From CAIKZZ01 sp035524595 (GTDB lineage Bacteria > Pseudomonadota > Gammaproteobacteria > Steroidobacterales > Steroidobacteraceae), in the NCBI GenBank assembly GCA_035524595.1, contig DATKOP010000062.1, forward strand, positions 1 to 64,000: a stretch of DNA of 64,000 bases, given 5' to 3'. The notes below the pieces were generated by a model, which worked only from the letters and a program-made list of their open reading frames with translations, ran no database searches and was not told where the DNA came from. Position 1 is the first letter of the stretch; the number at the start of each line of letters is the position of its first letter. The translations under genes and the position numbers were made by a program. Of this stretch, positions 44,070 through 53,051 are shown piece by piece.

Positions 44070-45521
44070 TCAGCGGTGACGCGCCGCGACGGTCTTCAGC
44101 GTCGTGAAGCCGTACAGCGCCTCCATGCCCTTCTCGCGGCCGTGGCCGGACCAGCCGACGCCGCCGAACGGCAGCTCGACGCCGCCGGCCGCGCCGTAGT
44201 CGTTGAGGAACACCTGGCCGGCGCGCAGCCGGCGCGCGAGGCGGTGCTGGCGTCCCGCGTCGCGGGTCCAGACGCCGGCGACCAGGCCGTAGCGCGTGCC
44301 GTTGGCGAGCGCCACGGCCTCCTCCTCGGTGTCGAAGGGCAGCACCACCTGCACCGGCCCGAAGATCTCCTCCTGCGCGAGCGGGTCGCCGGGCGCGACC
44401 GGGCCGAGCAGCAGCGGCGCGAGGTAGTGGCCGCCGGCCGGCGCGTCGGCGACGACCTCGCCCCGGGCGAGCTCGGCCACCCCCGCGGCCCGACCGGCCG
44501 CGACCATGGCCTCGATGCGGCGCCGCTGGGCGGCGGAGATCAGCGGCCCGAGGTCCAGGTCGCGCGCCGCCGGGCCCGCGCGCAGCTGCCGGTAGCGCGC
44601 CGCGAGCGCCTCGACGGTGCGTGCGTAGATGCCCCGCTGCAGGAGCAGCCGCGAGCTCGCCGAGCACGTCTGGCCCGCGTTCTGCAGCCCGGCGCGCACC
44701 AGCACCGGCAGCGCCGCCTCGAGGTCGGCGTCGTCAAAGACGAGCTGCGGCGACTTGCCGCCGAGCTCGAGCGTGACCGGCGCGACGTGGCGCGCGGCGG
44801 CGGACTGCACCGCGATGCCGACCTCGACGGAACCCGTGAAGGAGACGTGGTTGACGCCGGGGTGGGCGGCGAGCGCGGCGCCCGCCTCCTCGCCGAGTCC
44901 GGGCACGACGTTGACCGCACCGGCCGGCAGGCCCGCCTCGAGCGCGAGGCGCGCGAAGGCGAGCGTGGTCAGCGACGCCTCCTCGGCCGGCTTGATCACG
45001 ACCGCGTTGCCGGCGGCGAGCGCCGCGCCGACCGAGCGGCCGATGATCTGCATCGGGTAGTTCCACGGGATGATGTGCGCGGTCACGCCGTGCGGCTCGC
45101 GCAGCGTGTAGATCGTGTAGTCGCCGAGGTACGGGATCGTCGCGCCGTGCAGCTTGTCGGCGGCACCGCCGTAGAACTCGAGGTAGCGGGCGAGGGCGAG
45201 CGCGTCGGCACGCGCCTGGCTCGACGGCTTGCCGACGTCGAGCGTCTCGAGCGCGGCGAGCTCCTCGGCGCGCTCCAGCACCCGCCGGCCGAGCGCGGCG
45301 AGCAGCCGGCCGCGCTCGAAGCCGGCGAGCCGGCCCCAGGCGCCGTCCCCGGCGGCGCGCGCGGCGCCGACCGCCGCGTCGACGTCCGCGGCGCTCGAGC
45401 GGGCGATGGTGCCGACGGTGGCGCCGCTCGAGGGGTCCTCGACCGGCAGCGTCGCGCCGCCGGCGGCGGCGCGCCACTCGCCGCCGATCAGCGCGAGGTC
45501 GGAACGGAACGGGATGGTCAT
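44070..45521 (-). CDS. Aldehyde dehydrogenase
   Basis: 483 residues, standard ALDH. IIPWNYPMQIIGRSVGAALAAGN, TGSVEVGIAV, the general base in LELGGKSPQLVFDDAD and the catalytic Cys in NAGQTCSASSR are all present. The C-terminal segment is PFGGVGWSGHGREKG. It resembles betaine-aldehyde or gamma-aminobutyraldehyde dehydrogenases in general form, but I cannot assign a substrate. The ATG at 45521 overlaps the stop of the ABC ATPase gene (ATGA), tying it to the transport operon. Confidence 0.92.
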   Translation of the reverse strand: MTIPFRSDLALIGGEWRAAAGGATLPVEDPSSGATVGTIARSSAADVDAAVGAARAAGDGAWGRLAGFERGRLLAALGRRVLERAEELAALETLDVGKPSSQARADALALARYLEFYGGAADKLHGATIPYLGDYTIYTLREPHGVTAHIIPWNYPMQIIGRSVGAALAAGNAVVIKPAEEASLTTLAFARLALEAGLPAGAVNVVPGLGEEAGAALAAHPGVNHVSFTGSVEVGIAVQSAAARHVAPVTLELGGKSPQLVFDDADLEAALPVLVRAGLQNAGQTCSASSRLLLQRGIYARTVEALAARYRQLRAGPAARDLDLGPLISAAQRRRIEAMVAAGRAAGVAELARGEVVADAPAGGHYLAPLLLGPVAPGDPLAQEEIFGPVQVVLPFDTEEEAVALANGTRYGLVAGVWTRDAGRQHRLARRLRAGQVFLNDYGAAGGVELPFGGVGWSGHGREKGMEALYGFTTLKTVAARHR

Positions 45522-47140
45522 GACGGCGTCCCTCGGGGCCCCGGCGCCGCGAGCGCGCGCTCGAGGCTCGGCGACGCGGCCACCAGCTGGCGAGTGTACG
45601 GGTGTCGGGGCCGTTCGAGCACCTCCGCGGTCGGCCCCTCCTCGACGATGCGTCCGGACTGCATGACGAGCGTGCGGTCGGTGACCGCGCGCACCACGCC
45701 AAGGTCGTGCGACACGAACAGGTAGGCGAGGCCGCGCGCCGCCGACAGGCCGAGCAGCAGCTCGAGGATCTGGCTGCGCAGCGAGGCGTCGAGCGCCGAG
45801 ACGGCCTCGTCGAGGATGACCAGTTGCGGCTCGACCACCAGCGCACGCGCGATCGCGATCCGCTGCCGCTCGCCGCCCGAGAACTCGTGCGGCCGGCGGC
45901 GGGCGTCGGCCGCGGCGAGGCCGACGGCGGCGAGCGCGGCCGCGACGCGGCGCTCGCGCTCGCCGGCGCCGGGCCGCCCGGCCAGCAGGCCGAGCGGCTC
46001 CGCGACGATGCGGCCGACGCGGTGCCGCGGGTTGAGGCTGCCGTACGGGTCCTGGAACACGACCTGGACCAGCCGCCGCAGCCGGCGCGCCTCGCCCGGG
46101 GCGGCCCCGGCCAGGCTCGCGCCGGCGATCCGCACCGTGCCGGCCTCGGGCCGCTCGAGGCCCAGCAGCGCGCGCACCAGCGTCGACTTGCCGCTGCCGG
46201 ACTCGCCGACCAGCCCGACGCGCTCGCCGGGCGCCACCCGGACGCTGACGCCGTCGAGCGCGCGCCGCACCGGCGCACGGCCGAAGAAGCCGCGCCGCGG
46301 CCCCCGGTAGTCGCGCACCACCCCGGTCGCCTCGAGCAGCGGCGCCGCCCCGCTCGCCGGCCGCGGCGCCGCCGGCCGCGGCGTGAAGTCGCGGACCAGT
46401 GCCCGCGTGTAGGCGTGCGCGGGCGCCTGCAGCACCGCGCGCGTCGGTCCCTGTTCGACGATCCGGCCGTCCTTCAGGATCGCGATCCGCGCCGCGACCC
46501 CGGCCACGACCGCGAGGTCGTGGCTGATCAGGATCAGCGCCATGCGCTCCCGGGCGGCGAGCTCGGCGAGCAGCGCGAGGATCTGCGCCTGCGTGGTCAC
46601 GTCGAGCGCGGTGGTCGGCTCGTCGGCGATCAAGAGGCGCGGCGCCAGCGCCACCGCCAGCGCAATCGCGACCCGCTGGCGCTGCCCGCCGGAGAGCTCG
46701 TGCGGGTAGCGCTCGGCGCTGACCGCGGCCGCCGGCAGGCCGACGCGCTCGAGCGTCGCCGCGGCGCGCCCGCGCGCCGCCGCCACGCTGTAGCCGCCGT
46801 GGACGCGCGCCGTCTCGGCCACCTGCGCGCCGATCGTCAGCAGCGGATTGAGCGCGGTGGCCGGCTCCTGGAACACGATGCCGATGCCGCGGCCGCGGAC
46901 GCGGCAGAGCGCGGGCTCGGCCGCGCCGATCAGCTCCTCGCCCTCGAGGCGCACGCTGCCGGTGGCGCGCGCGCCGTCCGGCAGCAGGCCGGCGAGCGCG
47001 AGCGCCGACAGCGACTTGCCGGAGCCGGACTCGCCGACGAGTCCGAGCACCTCGCCCGGAGCCACGCTGAAGCTGAGCGCGGCGAGCAGCGGCCGGCCGC
47101 CGAGCGTCACGCCGAGGTCCTCGACCGCGAGCAGCGTCAT
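45518..47140 (-). CDS. Double ATPase subunit of peptide-type ABC importer (DppD-DppF fusion)
   Basis: 540 residues with two complete ABC ATPase halves. The first half has Walker A GESGSGKS (36-43), the signature ELSGGQRQR and Walker B LLIADEPTTALD; the second has GESGSGKST (about 310), the signature EFSGGERQR and Walker B LVILDEAVSALD. This is the DppD-DppF fusion type seen in GsiA and YejF. It powers the permease encoded immediately upstream; both junctions overlap by four bases (ATGA). Both ATP sites look functional. Confidence 0.95.
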   Translation of the reverse strand: MTLLAVEDLGVTLGGRPLLAALSFSVAPGEVLGLVGESGSGKSLSALALAGLLPDGARATGSVRLEGEELIGAAEPALCRVRGRGIGIVFQEPATALNPLLTIGAQVAETARVHGGYSVAAARGRAAATLERVGLPAAAVSAERYPHELSGGQRQRVAIALAVALAPRLLIADEPTTALDVTTQAQILALLAELAARERMALILISHDLAVVAGVAARIAILKDGRIVEQGPTRAVLQAPAHAYTRALVRDFTPRPAAPRPASGAAPLLEATGVVRDYRGPRRGFFGRAPVRRALDGVSVRVAPGERVGLVGESGSGKSTLVRALLGLERPEAGTVRIAGASLAGAAPGEARRLRRLVQVVFQDPYGSLNPRHRVGRIVAEPLGLLAGRPGAGERERRVAAALAAVGLAAADARRRPHEFSGGERQRIAIARALVVEPQLVILDEAVSALDASLRSQILELLLGLSAARGLAYLFVSHDLGVVRAVTDRTLVMQSGRIVEEGPTAEVLERPRHPYTRQLVAASPSLERALAAPGPRGTPS

Positions 47141-47979
47141 GGCCCGCGCCGCGCCGCGGCGCGCGGGTCGAGCAGCCGCGCGAGGCCGTCACCGAGCAGC
47201 CCCAGCGCGAGCACCGCGATCGCGAGCGCGAGCCCCGGGAACCAGGCGAGCCACGGCGCCGTGCCGACCAGGGTCTGCGCGTCGTTGAGCATGCGTCCCC
47301 AGCTCGGCGCCGGCGGCTGCGCGCCGAGCCCGACGTAGGAGAGCCCCGCCTCGGCGGCGATGCCGAGCGACAGCTGGATCGCCGCCTGCACCAGCAGCAG
47401 GCCGGCGAGGTTCGGCAGGAGGTGCACGAAGGCGATCGCGAGCGGGCCGCGGCCGGCGATCCGCGCCGCGAGCACGAAGTCGCGCGTCATCAGCGCGCGG
47501 GCGCTGCCGCGCACGAGGCGCGCGAACACCGGCACGTTGAAGACCCCGATCGCGATCACCGCCGTCAGCGCGCCCGGCCCGAGCGCGGCCGACAAGAGCA
47601 CCGCGAGCAGCAGCGCCGGGAACGCGAACAAGAGGTCGTTGGCGCGCGCCAGCAGCTCGTCGGTCAGCCCGCCGCGGGCCGCGGCGGCGAGCCCGAGCGG
47701 CGTGCCGGCGAGCATGCCGAGCAGCACCGCGCCGACCGCGACCGCGAGCGAGGTGCGTGCCCCGACCGCGACCATCGCGAACACGTCGCGGCCGAGCGGG
47801 TCGGTGCCGAACCAGTGGCGCGCCGACGGCGGGGCGAGTCTCGCGCCGACATCGAGCGCGAGCCCGGCGTCAAACAAGGGCGTCAGCGAGGCGAGCGCGA
47901 CCAGCGCGTACAGCGCGATCACCGCGGCGCCGAAGGCGGTGCCGGGCGCGAGCCCGTGCCGCGGCGCGGCGCCGCTCAC
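47137..47979 (-). CDS. Peptide-type ABC permease, DppC class
   Basis: 280 residues with about five to six membrane segments. The N-terminal periplasmic LAPPSARHWFGTDPLGRDVFAMVAVGARTSL segment is diagnostic of DppC/OppC permeases, and the EAA loop (DFVLAARIAGRGPLAIAFVHLLPN, about 185-208) couples to the ATPase. GTG 47979 overlaps the stop of the fused SBP-permease gene (GTGA); its own stop overlaps the ATPase ATG. Confidence 0.93.
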   Translation of the reverse strand: MSGAAPRHGLAPGTAFGAAVIALYALVALASLTPLFDAGLALDVGARLAPPSARHWFGTDPLGRDVFAMVAVGARTSLAVAVGAVLLGMLAGTPLGLAAAARGGLTDELLARANDLLFAFPALLLAVLLSAALGPGALTAVIAIGVFNVPVFARLVRGSARALMTRDFVLAARIAGRGPLAIAFVHLLPNLAGLLLVQAAIQLSLGIAAEAGLSYVGLGAQPPAPSWGRMLNDAQTLVGTAPWLAWFPGLALAIAVLALGLLGDGLARLLDPRAAARRGP

Positions 47980-50552
47980 CGGCGCCCGCCCTGCCGCAGC
48001 CGCGGATCGACCACCGCGTACAGCAGCTCGACGACGAAGTTGACGGCCACCACCGCCGCCACCAGCAGCAGCACGACGCTGCGCACGACGATCAGGTCGC
48101 GCTGCGCGGTCGCCTGGAAGATCAGCCGCCCGAGTCCCGGCAGCGCGAACACCGTCTCGATGATGATCGCGCCGGCCAGCAGGAACGAGAACTGCAGGCC
48201 GAGGACCGTCAGCACCGGGATCAGCGCGTTCGGCAGCGCGTGGCGCACGAGCGCCTGGCGCGCCGTCAGGCCCTTGGCGCGCGCGGTGCGCACGTAGTCC
48301 TCGTCGAGCGTCTCGCCGAGCGCGGCGCGCAGCACGCGCGCCAGGATGCAGCCCTGCGGCACCGCGAGCGCGACCGCCGGCAAGGTCAGCGCCGCGAGCG
48401 CGGGGCCGGCGCCGCCGGCCCAGCCCGGGAAGCCGCCGGCGGCGAACCAGTGGCGCTCGACCGCGAAGGCGAGGATCAGCAGCAGCCCGAGCCAGAAGTT
48501 CGGGATCGACAGGCCCGCCTGCGCGACGCCCATCAGGAGCGCATCGGCGCGCCGGCCGCGCCTCGCCGCCGCGGCGAGGCCGAGCGGCAGCGCGATCGCG
48601 ACCGCGAGCGCGAGCGCGTACAGCGCGAGCGGCAGCGACACCGCGAGCCGCTCGGCGATCAGGCCGCCGACCGGCACGCGGTAGGTGTAGCTGGTGCCGA
48701 AGTCGCCGTGCAGGAGCCCGAGCAGCCAGTCGAGGTATTGCTTCCAGGCCGGCGCGTCGAGGCCGTACTCGGCCCTGAGCGCCGCGATCGCCGCCGGGCT
48801 CGCGTTGAGGCCCATCATGTAGGCCGCCGGGTCGCCGGGCAGCACGTCCACCAGCACGAAGATCGCGAGCGACGCCGCCAGCAGCGTCGCGAGCAGCGCC
48901 GCGGTGCGGCCGGCGAGGTAGAAGGCGCTCACGTGGCGGCGCAGCGCCACGATGCCGAGCGCGCCGAGGCCGAGCACGGCCAGGGCCAGCAGCGCCGCCG
49001 GCAGCCGCGGCCCGGCGGCGGAGGCCGCCGCCGCGGCCGGTGCGTCGAGGTAGGCGCGGGTCACGTCGATGCCCTGGATCGGCGCCTCGTGCCACAGCCC
49101 GTGCAGGTCGCGCCGCCAGACGCCGAGCTTCGGCAGCTCGAACAGGAACACGTTGACGCAGTCGTCGGCGAGCTGGCGCTGCAGGTCGCCGAGCAGCGCG
49201 CGCCGCGCCGCCGGCTCGCGCGTGCGCGACAGCTCCTCGAGCCGCGCCGCGTAGCGCGGGCTCGAGTAGCCGAAGTAGTAGCCCGGCCGCGCGTAGATGT
49301 CGTAGTCCATCGGCTCGGTGTGCGAGACGATGGTCAGGTCGTAGTCGCGGTTCTTGAACACCTGCTCGAGCCACTGCGCCCACTCGATGTTCTGGATGCG
49401 CACGCGGATGCCGACCGCGGCCAGCTCGGCGGCGACGATCTCGCCGCTGCGGCGCGCGTAGTAGGGCGGCGGCAGCCGCAGCGTCGCCTCGAAGCCGTTC
49501 GGGTAGCCGGCCTCGCGCAGCAGCGCGCGCGCCGCGGCCGGGTCGTAGGGATAGCGGCCGGTGAGGTCGACGTAGGCCGGGTCGTGCGGCGGGAAGTGGG
49601 AGCCGATCGGCTGGCCATAGCCGTACATCGCCCCGGCGATGATCGCCCGGCGGTCGACGGCGTGCGCCAGCGCCCGTCGTACCCTGAGGTCGTTGAAGGG
49701 CGCGCGCGCGTTGTTGATCGCGAGCAGGGTCTCGCCCTCGGTGGAGCCGACGACGACGCTGAAGCGCGGGTCGCGCGACAGTGCCGCGAGGTTCTCGGGG
49801 GCGGTGAAGTTCGAGAACGCGTCGACGTCGCCCGCCAGCAGTGCCGCGAGCGCGGTGCTCGCGTCCGGTACGATCCGGAACGTGACCCGCTCGAGCAGCG
49901 CCGGCGGGCCCCAGTAGTCGGGGTTGCGCTCGAGCACGATCGCATCGCCCTTGCGCCACTCGCGCAGGCGAAACGGCCCGGTGCCGACCGGCGCGGTCGC
50001 CGCGTGCGCGGCGCTCGCCGGGCTCAGGATCACGAGGTTGCCCCAGCCGAGGTAGGTCAGGATCTCGGCCACCGGCCGCTCGAGCTCGATCGCGAGCGTC
50101 AGCTCGTCCAGGGCGCGCACCGCGCGCACCGGGCGCAGCAGGTCGCGCAGCGGGTTGCGGGAGTCGGCGGCGCGGGCCCGCTCGAGCGAGAAGCGGGCGT
50201 CGGCCGCGGTCAGCGGCGTGCCGTCGTGGAAGCGCACGCCGGCGCGCAGGTGGAAGCGGTAGCTGAGGCCGTCGTCGCTGACGCTCCAGTCGCGCGCCAG
50301 CGCCGGCACCACGCGACCGTCCTCGGCGATCCGCGTCAGGCCCTCGAACACGTTCGCGTACAGGACGTCGTGCGTGGCCTCGGCCGAGGTCGCCGTCGGG
50401 TCGAGGTTCGGCGGCTCGAGCGGGATGCCGATCGTGATCGCGCCGCCCGCGGCGGCCGCGGCGGGACCCGGCAGCGCGAGCCCGGCCGCGAGCGCGAGCG
50501 CGGCCGCGAGCCCGGCGCGCGGCGGCACCCGCGGCCGGCGCGCGCCGCTCAT
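47976..50552 (-). CDS. Fusion of family-5 solute-binding protein and DppB-class permease
   Basis: One 858-residue frame. Residues 1-35 are a signal-like leader. Residues about 36-502 form a complete family-5 (DppA/OppA-like) binding protein, with IPLEPPNLDPT, LARDWSVSDDGLSYRFHLRAGVRFHDGTPLTA, PVGTGPFRL and NPDYWG. After an Ala-rich linker (503-516) comes an extra membrane helix (517-537), then basic RRH and DppB helix 1 (550-571). The permease continues through GDFGTSY and the EAA loop (about 752-775) to residue 858. With the binding part outside, the extra helix brings the chain inside, which is where DppB must begin, so the topology is consistent. ATG 50552 overlaps the M20 stop. Confidence 0.9.
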   Translation of the reverse strand: MSGARRPRVPPRAGLAAALALAAGLALPGPAAAAAGGAITIGIPLEPPNLDPTATSAEATHDVLYANVFEGLTRIAEDGRVVPALARDWSVSDDGLSYRFHLRAGVRFHDGTPLTAADARFSLERARAADSRNPLRDLLRPVRAVRALDELTLAIELERPVAEILTYLGWGNLVILSPASAAHAATAPVGTGPFRLREWRKGDAIVLERNPDYWGPPALLERVTFRIVPDASTALAALLAGDVDAFSNFTAPENLAALSRDPRFSVVVGSTEGETLLAINNARAPFNDLRVRRALAHAVDRRAIIAGAMYGYGQPIGSHFPPHDPAYVDLTGRYPYDPAAARALLREAGYPNGFEATLRLPPPYYARRSGEIVAAELAAVGIRVRIQNIEWAQWLEQVFKNRDYDLTIVSHTEPMDYDIYARPGYYFGYSSPRYAARLEELSRTREPAARRALLGDLQRQLADDCVNVFLFELPKLGVWRRDLHGLWHEAPIQGIDVTRAYLDAPAAAAASAAGPRLPAALLALAVLGLGALGIVALRRHVSAFYLAGRTAALLATLLAASLAIFVLVDVLPGDPAAYMMGLNASPAAIAALRAEYGLDAPAWKQYLDWLLGLLHGDFGTSYTYRVPVGGLIAERLAVSLPLALYALALAVAIALPLGLAAAARRGRRADALLMGVAQAGLSIPNFWLGLLLILAFAVERHWFAAGGFPGWAGGAGPALAALTLPAVALAVPQGCILARVLRAALGETLDEDYVRTARAKGLTARQALVRHALPNALIPVLTVLGLQFSFLLAGAIIIETVFALPGLGRLIFQATAQRDLIVVRSVVLLLVAAVVAVNFVVELLYAVVDPRLRQGGRR

Positions 50553-51829
50553 GGAGCCAGGGTCAGCAGGCGGTGGGCGGCGATCGCCATGACCTTGGCG
50601 GAGGCGACCAGGTCGTCGATGCCGACGAACTCGTCGGGCTGGTGCGCGAGGTCGAGGATCCCCGGGCCATAGGCGATGCAGTCCCTGAGGCGGCCGATCC
50701 GGTCGATGTGCTTCTGGTCGTAGGTGCCGGGCGAGCAGACGATCTCGGCCTCGCGGCCGAGCACCGTGCGCACCGCGGCGAGCGTCGCCTGGACCACCGG
50801 GCCCGCGCGGTCGGCCATGACCGGGAGCACCTCGAACAGGTCGCGCAGCCCGTAGCGAAAGCCCGGCCGCTCGGCCGCGAGGCGCTCGAGGAGCTGGGTC
50901 AGCTCGCCCTTGACCGCCTCGAGCGGCTCCTCCACCAGGAAGCGCCGGTCGATGACGATGCGGCAGGAGTCGGCGACGCACGGCGCCGGCAGGCCCTCGA
51001 AGCCCTCCGGCTGGCCGCCGTGCACCGAGTTGACGTTGAGCGTCGACTGGCGCGCCGCCGGTGGCACCACCGGCATCACCGTGGTGCGCGCCGCGAGCCG
51101 CGGCAGGAGCTCGTGCTCGAGGCGCTCCAGCACCGCGCCCATGTGGCGGATCGCCGAGTCGCCGAGGAACGGCATCGAGCCGTGCGCGATCCGGCCGTGG
51201 GTCTCGAGCTCGGCCCACCACACGCCGCGATGGCCGATGCAGACGCGATCGACGTTGAGCGGCTCCGGGATGATCACGTGCTGCACGCGCGTCGGCGCGA
51301 ACCAGCCGCGCTCGGCGAGGTAGGCGACGCCGCCGTAGCCGCCGGACTCCTCGTCGACGGTGCCCGAGATCTCGAGCGCGCCCGGCAGCGGCAGCCCCGA
51401 GTCGACGAGCGCCTCCACCGCGACGATCGCGGCCGCGAGCCCGCCCTTCATGTCGCAGGTGCCGCGGCCGTAGACGCGGCCGTCGCGCACCAGGCCGCCG
51501 AAGGGCTCGACGCTCCAGCCGCGGCCGGGCTCGACCACGTCGATGTGGCCGTTGAAGTGCACGCAGCGCCCCGGCCGCGCGCCTTCGCGGCGCGCGATGA
51601 CATTGATGCGCGGATAGCGGTCGCTGTCGCCCGGCGCGCCGAGCCCGCGCACGTACTCGACGGCGAAGCTGCGCCGCGCGAGGCGCCGGCCGATCGCCTC
51701 GGCGCACTCGCGGTAGGCGTCGCCGGGCGGGTTGGTGGTCGGGATGCGCACCAGCTCCTGCGTCAGGGCGATGAGTTCGTCGCGGCGCGCGTCGATCGCG
51801 GCCAGCACGCGGGGGTCGAGTTCAGTCAC
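50549..51829 (-). CDS. M20 family metallohydrolase (ArgE/DapE type)
   Basis: 426 residues. The dinuclear-zinc motifs are HFNGHIDVVEPG (His, Asp), GRGTCDMKGGLAAAI (Asp bridge) and SGTVDEESGGYGG (base Glu and ligand). A lid or dimerisation domain lies in the middle. Such enzymes deacylate N-acyl amino acids or hydrolyse dipeptides and carbamoyl-like amides. No signal peptide, so it is cytoplasmic and acts after import. GTG 51829 has AGGAG (51840-51836) upstream; it begins inside the last eight bases of coaX. It is the first gene of the block that flows into the ABC importer. Confidence 0.9.
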   Translation of the reverse strand: MTELDPRVLAAIDARRDELIALTQELVRIPTTNPPGDAYRECAEAIGRRLARRSFAVEYVRGLGAPGDSDRYPRINVIARREGARPGRCVHFNGHIDVVEPGRGWSVEPFGGLVRDGRVYGRGTCDMKGGLAAAIVAVEALVDSGLPLPGALEISGTVDEESGGYGGVAYLAERGWFAPTRVQHVIIPEPLNVDRVCIGHRGVWWAELETHGRIAHGSMPFLGDSAIRHMGAVLERLEHELLPRLAARTTVMPVVPPAARQSTLNVNSVHGGQPEGFEGLPAPCVADSCRIVIDRRFLVEEPLEAVKGELTQLLERLAAERPGFRYGLRDLFEVLPVMADRAGPVVQATLAAVRTVLGREAEIVCSPGTYDQKHIDRIGRLRDCIAYGPGILDLAHQPDEFVGIDDLVASAKVMAIAAHRLLTLAP

Positions 51830-52550
51830 CGGACTCTCCTCGGGTCGCGACGATCGCGAGCCCGGTCAGCACCAGTTCGGGCACGATCTCGGCCGCCTGC
51901 GACAGGTGCGGCGCGAGCAGTTCGGCGTCGCCACCGGTCAGCAGCAGGCGCGGTGCCGTGCCGGTCAGGGCGGCGAGCTCGCCGTAGCCGCGGTCGGCGA
52001 GCGCGGCGAGGGTCAAAGGCACCGGGTCCGGCGGCAGCCCGTCGAGCGCCCGGTGGGCCTTGAGCTCGGCGCCCTCTGCCCACGGCGCGCGGCCCTCGGC
52101 CAGCATCTGCACCCCCGGCACGATCAGGCCGCCGCGGTGCCGGCCGCCGTCGTCGAGCGCATCGACCGTCAGCGCCGTGCCGCTGTTGACCACCAGGGTC
52201 GCGCGCGGCGCGCTGCGCCAGGCCGCGATCAGCGCCAGCCAGCGGTCGACGCCGAGCGCCGCCGGCCGCCGGTAGCCGCTCGTGACGCCGAGCAGGCGGT
52301 CGCGGGCGACGATGAACTCGGGCTCCACGGCGTAGTGGTCGCGCGACCAGAGCGTGAGCGCGGCGGCGAACGCGGGACCGGCAACGTTGGCGACCACGAT
52401 GCGCGAGGGCTGGTGGCCGTCGGCCTCGATCTCCCCCTGCCAGCGCCGGTGCGTCGTGTCGTGGGCGACCGCGCCGGACGGGGCGATCTCGAGGTACTCG
52501 AGCCACGCCCACTTGACGCGCGTGTTGCCGACGTCGAGCAAGAGGATCAT
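51822..52550 (-). CDS. coaX: Type III pantothenate kinase
   Basis: 242 residues, ASKHA-fold. The motifs DVGNTRVKWAW (about 6-16), LGVDRWLALIAAW (about 98-110, with the pantothenate-binding GVDRW) and NSGTALTVDALD (about 121-132) identify CoaX. It phosphorylates pantothenate in the first step of CoA synthesis, and in this type needs a monovalent cation. The M20 gene starts within its end, so the housekeeping coaX shares a transcript with the transport and catabolic genes. Confidence 0.93.
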   Translation of the reverse strand: MILLLDVGNTRVKWAWLEYLEIAPSGAVAHDTTHRRWQGEIEADGHQPSRIVVANVAGPAFAAALTLWSRDHYAVEPEFIVARDRLLGVTSGYRRPAALGVDRWLALIAAWRSAPRATLVVNSGTALTVDALDDGGRHRGGLIVPGVQMLAEGRAPWAEGAELKAHRALDGLPPDPVPLTLAALADRGYGELAALTGTAPRLLLTGGDAELLAPHLSQAAEIVPELVLTGLAIVATRGESGD

Positions 52551-52640
52551 GGCCGAGAGTCTAGGCGATCTTGCCGCACTGCGGCGCGGCCGGCTCCGGC
52601 CGCCCGGACTCGCGGGCGCGGCCGACGCGCCGGCGGGCCG

Positions 52641-53051
52641 CTACGGGGCCGTCGAGGGGCGGCGGGTCTCGACCGGGGAGTCGCAGGCGGAGGCGACGAG
52701 CAGCGCCATCAGGCCGGAATGAAGTTCGGCCTGCATGATGCGCTCGAGGCGAAGCTCCGCGGCCCCCAGCTGCAGGAGCAGCGGCGGGCCGTCGGCCACC
52801 TTCAGCGACTCGTTGAGCGCATCGAACGCGCGCGCGACGTCCGGGTCCCTCGGGTCGAGCCAGAGCTCGACCGACGGCACCGGCACCGGCTCCGTGAAGA
52901 ACGCCGCCGGGATGCCGAGCACCGCGCGCCGGTCGAGCTGCGAGGCCGGGAAGCGCACGCTCACGTACCAGCGCGGGCCGGCGTCGAGCTCGAGCGCCCA
53001 GGACTCGTCGTCGGCGGGATGCGGGCCCGCGCGCAGGCCTCGCTCGCTCAT
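52641..53051 (-). CDS. Small protein of unknown function
   Basis: 136 residues without signal peptide. It has an acidic/aromatic N-terminal half (DDESWALELDAGPRWYVSVRFP, then VLGIPAAFFTEPVPVPSVELWLD), a helical middle (DVARAFDALNESLKVAD) and a C-terminal Ala/Leu-rich stretch. I do not recognise the family. It begins with an ATG overlapping the stop of the upstream membrane protein gene, so it is a real coupled pair. 90 bases separate it from coaX. Confidence 0.55.
   Translation of the reverse strand: MSERGLRAGPHPADDESWALELDAGPRWYVSVRFPASQLDRRAVLGIPAAFFTEPVPVPSVELWLDPRDPDVARAFDALNESLKVADGPPLLLQLGAAELRLERIMQAELHSGLMALLVASACDSPVETRRPSTAP

Noticed and set aside
47976..50552. Frameshift joining separate dppA and dppB
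   Set aside because: The frame is continuous, no internal ribosome binding site or start was seen near residue 540-550, and the topology of the joined protein is sound; it remains the main alternative to check on reads.
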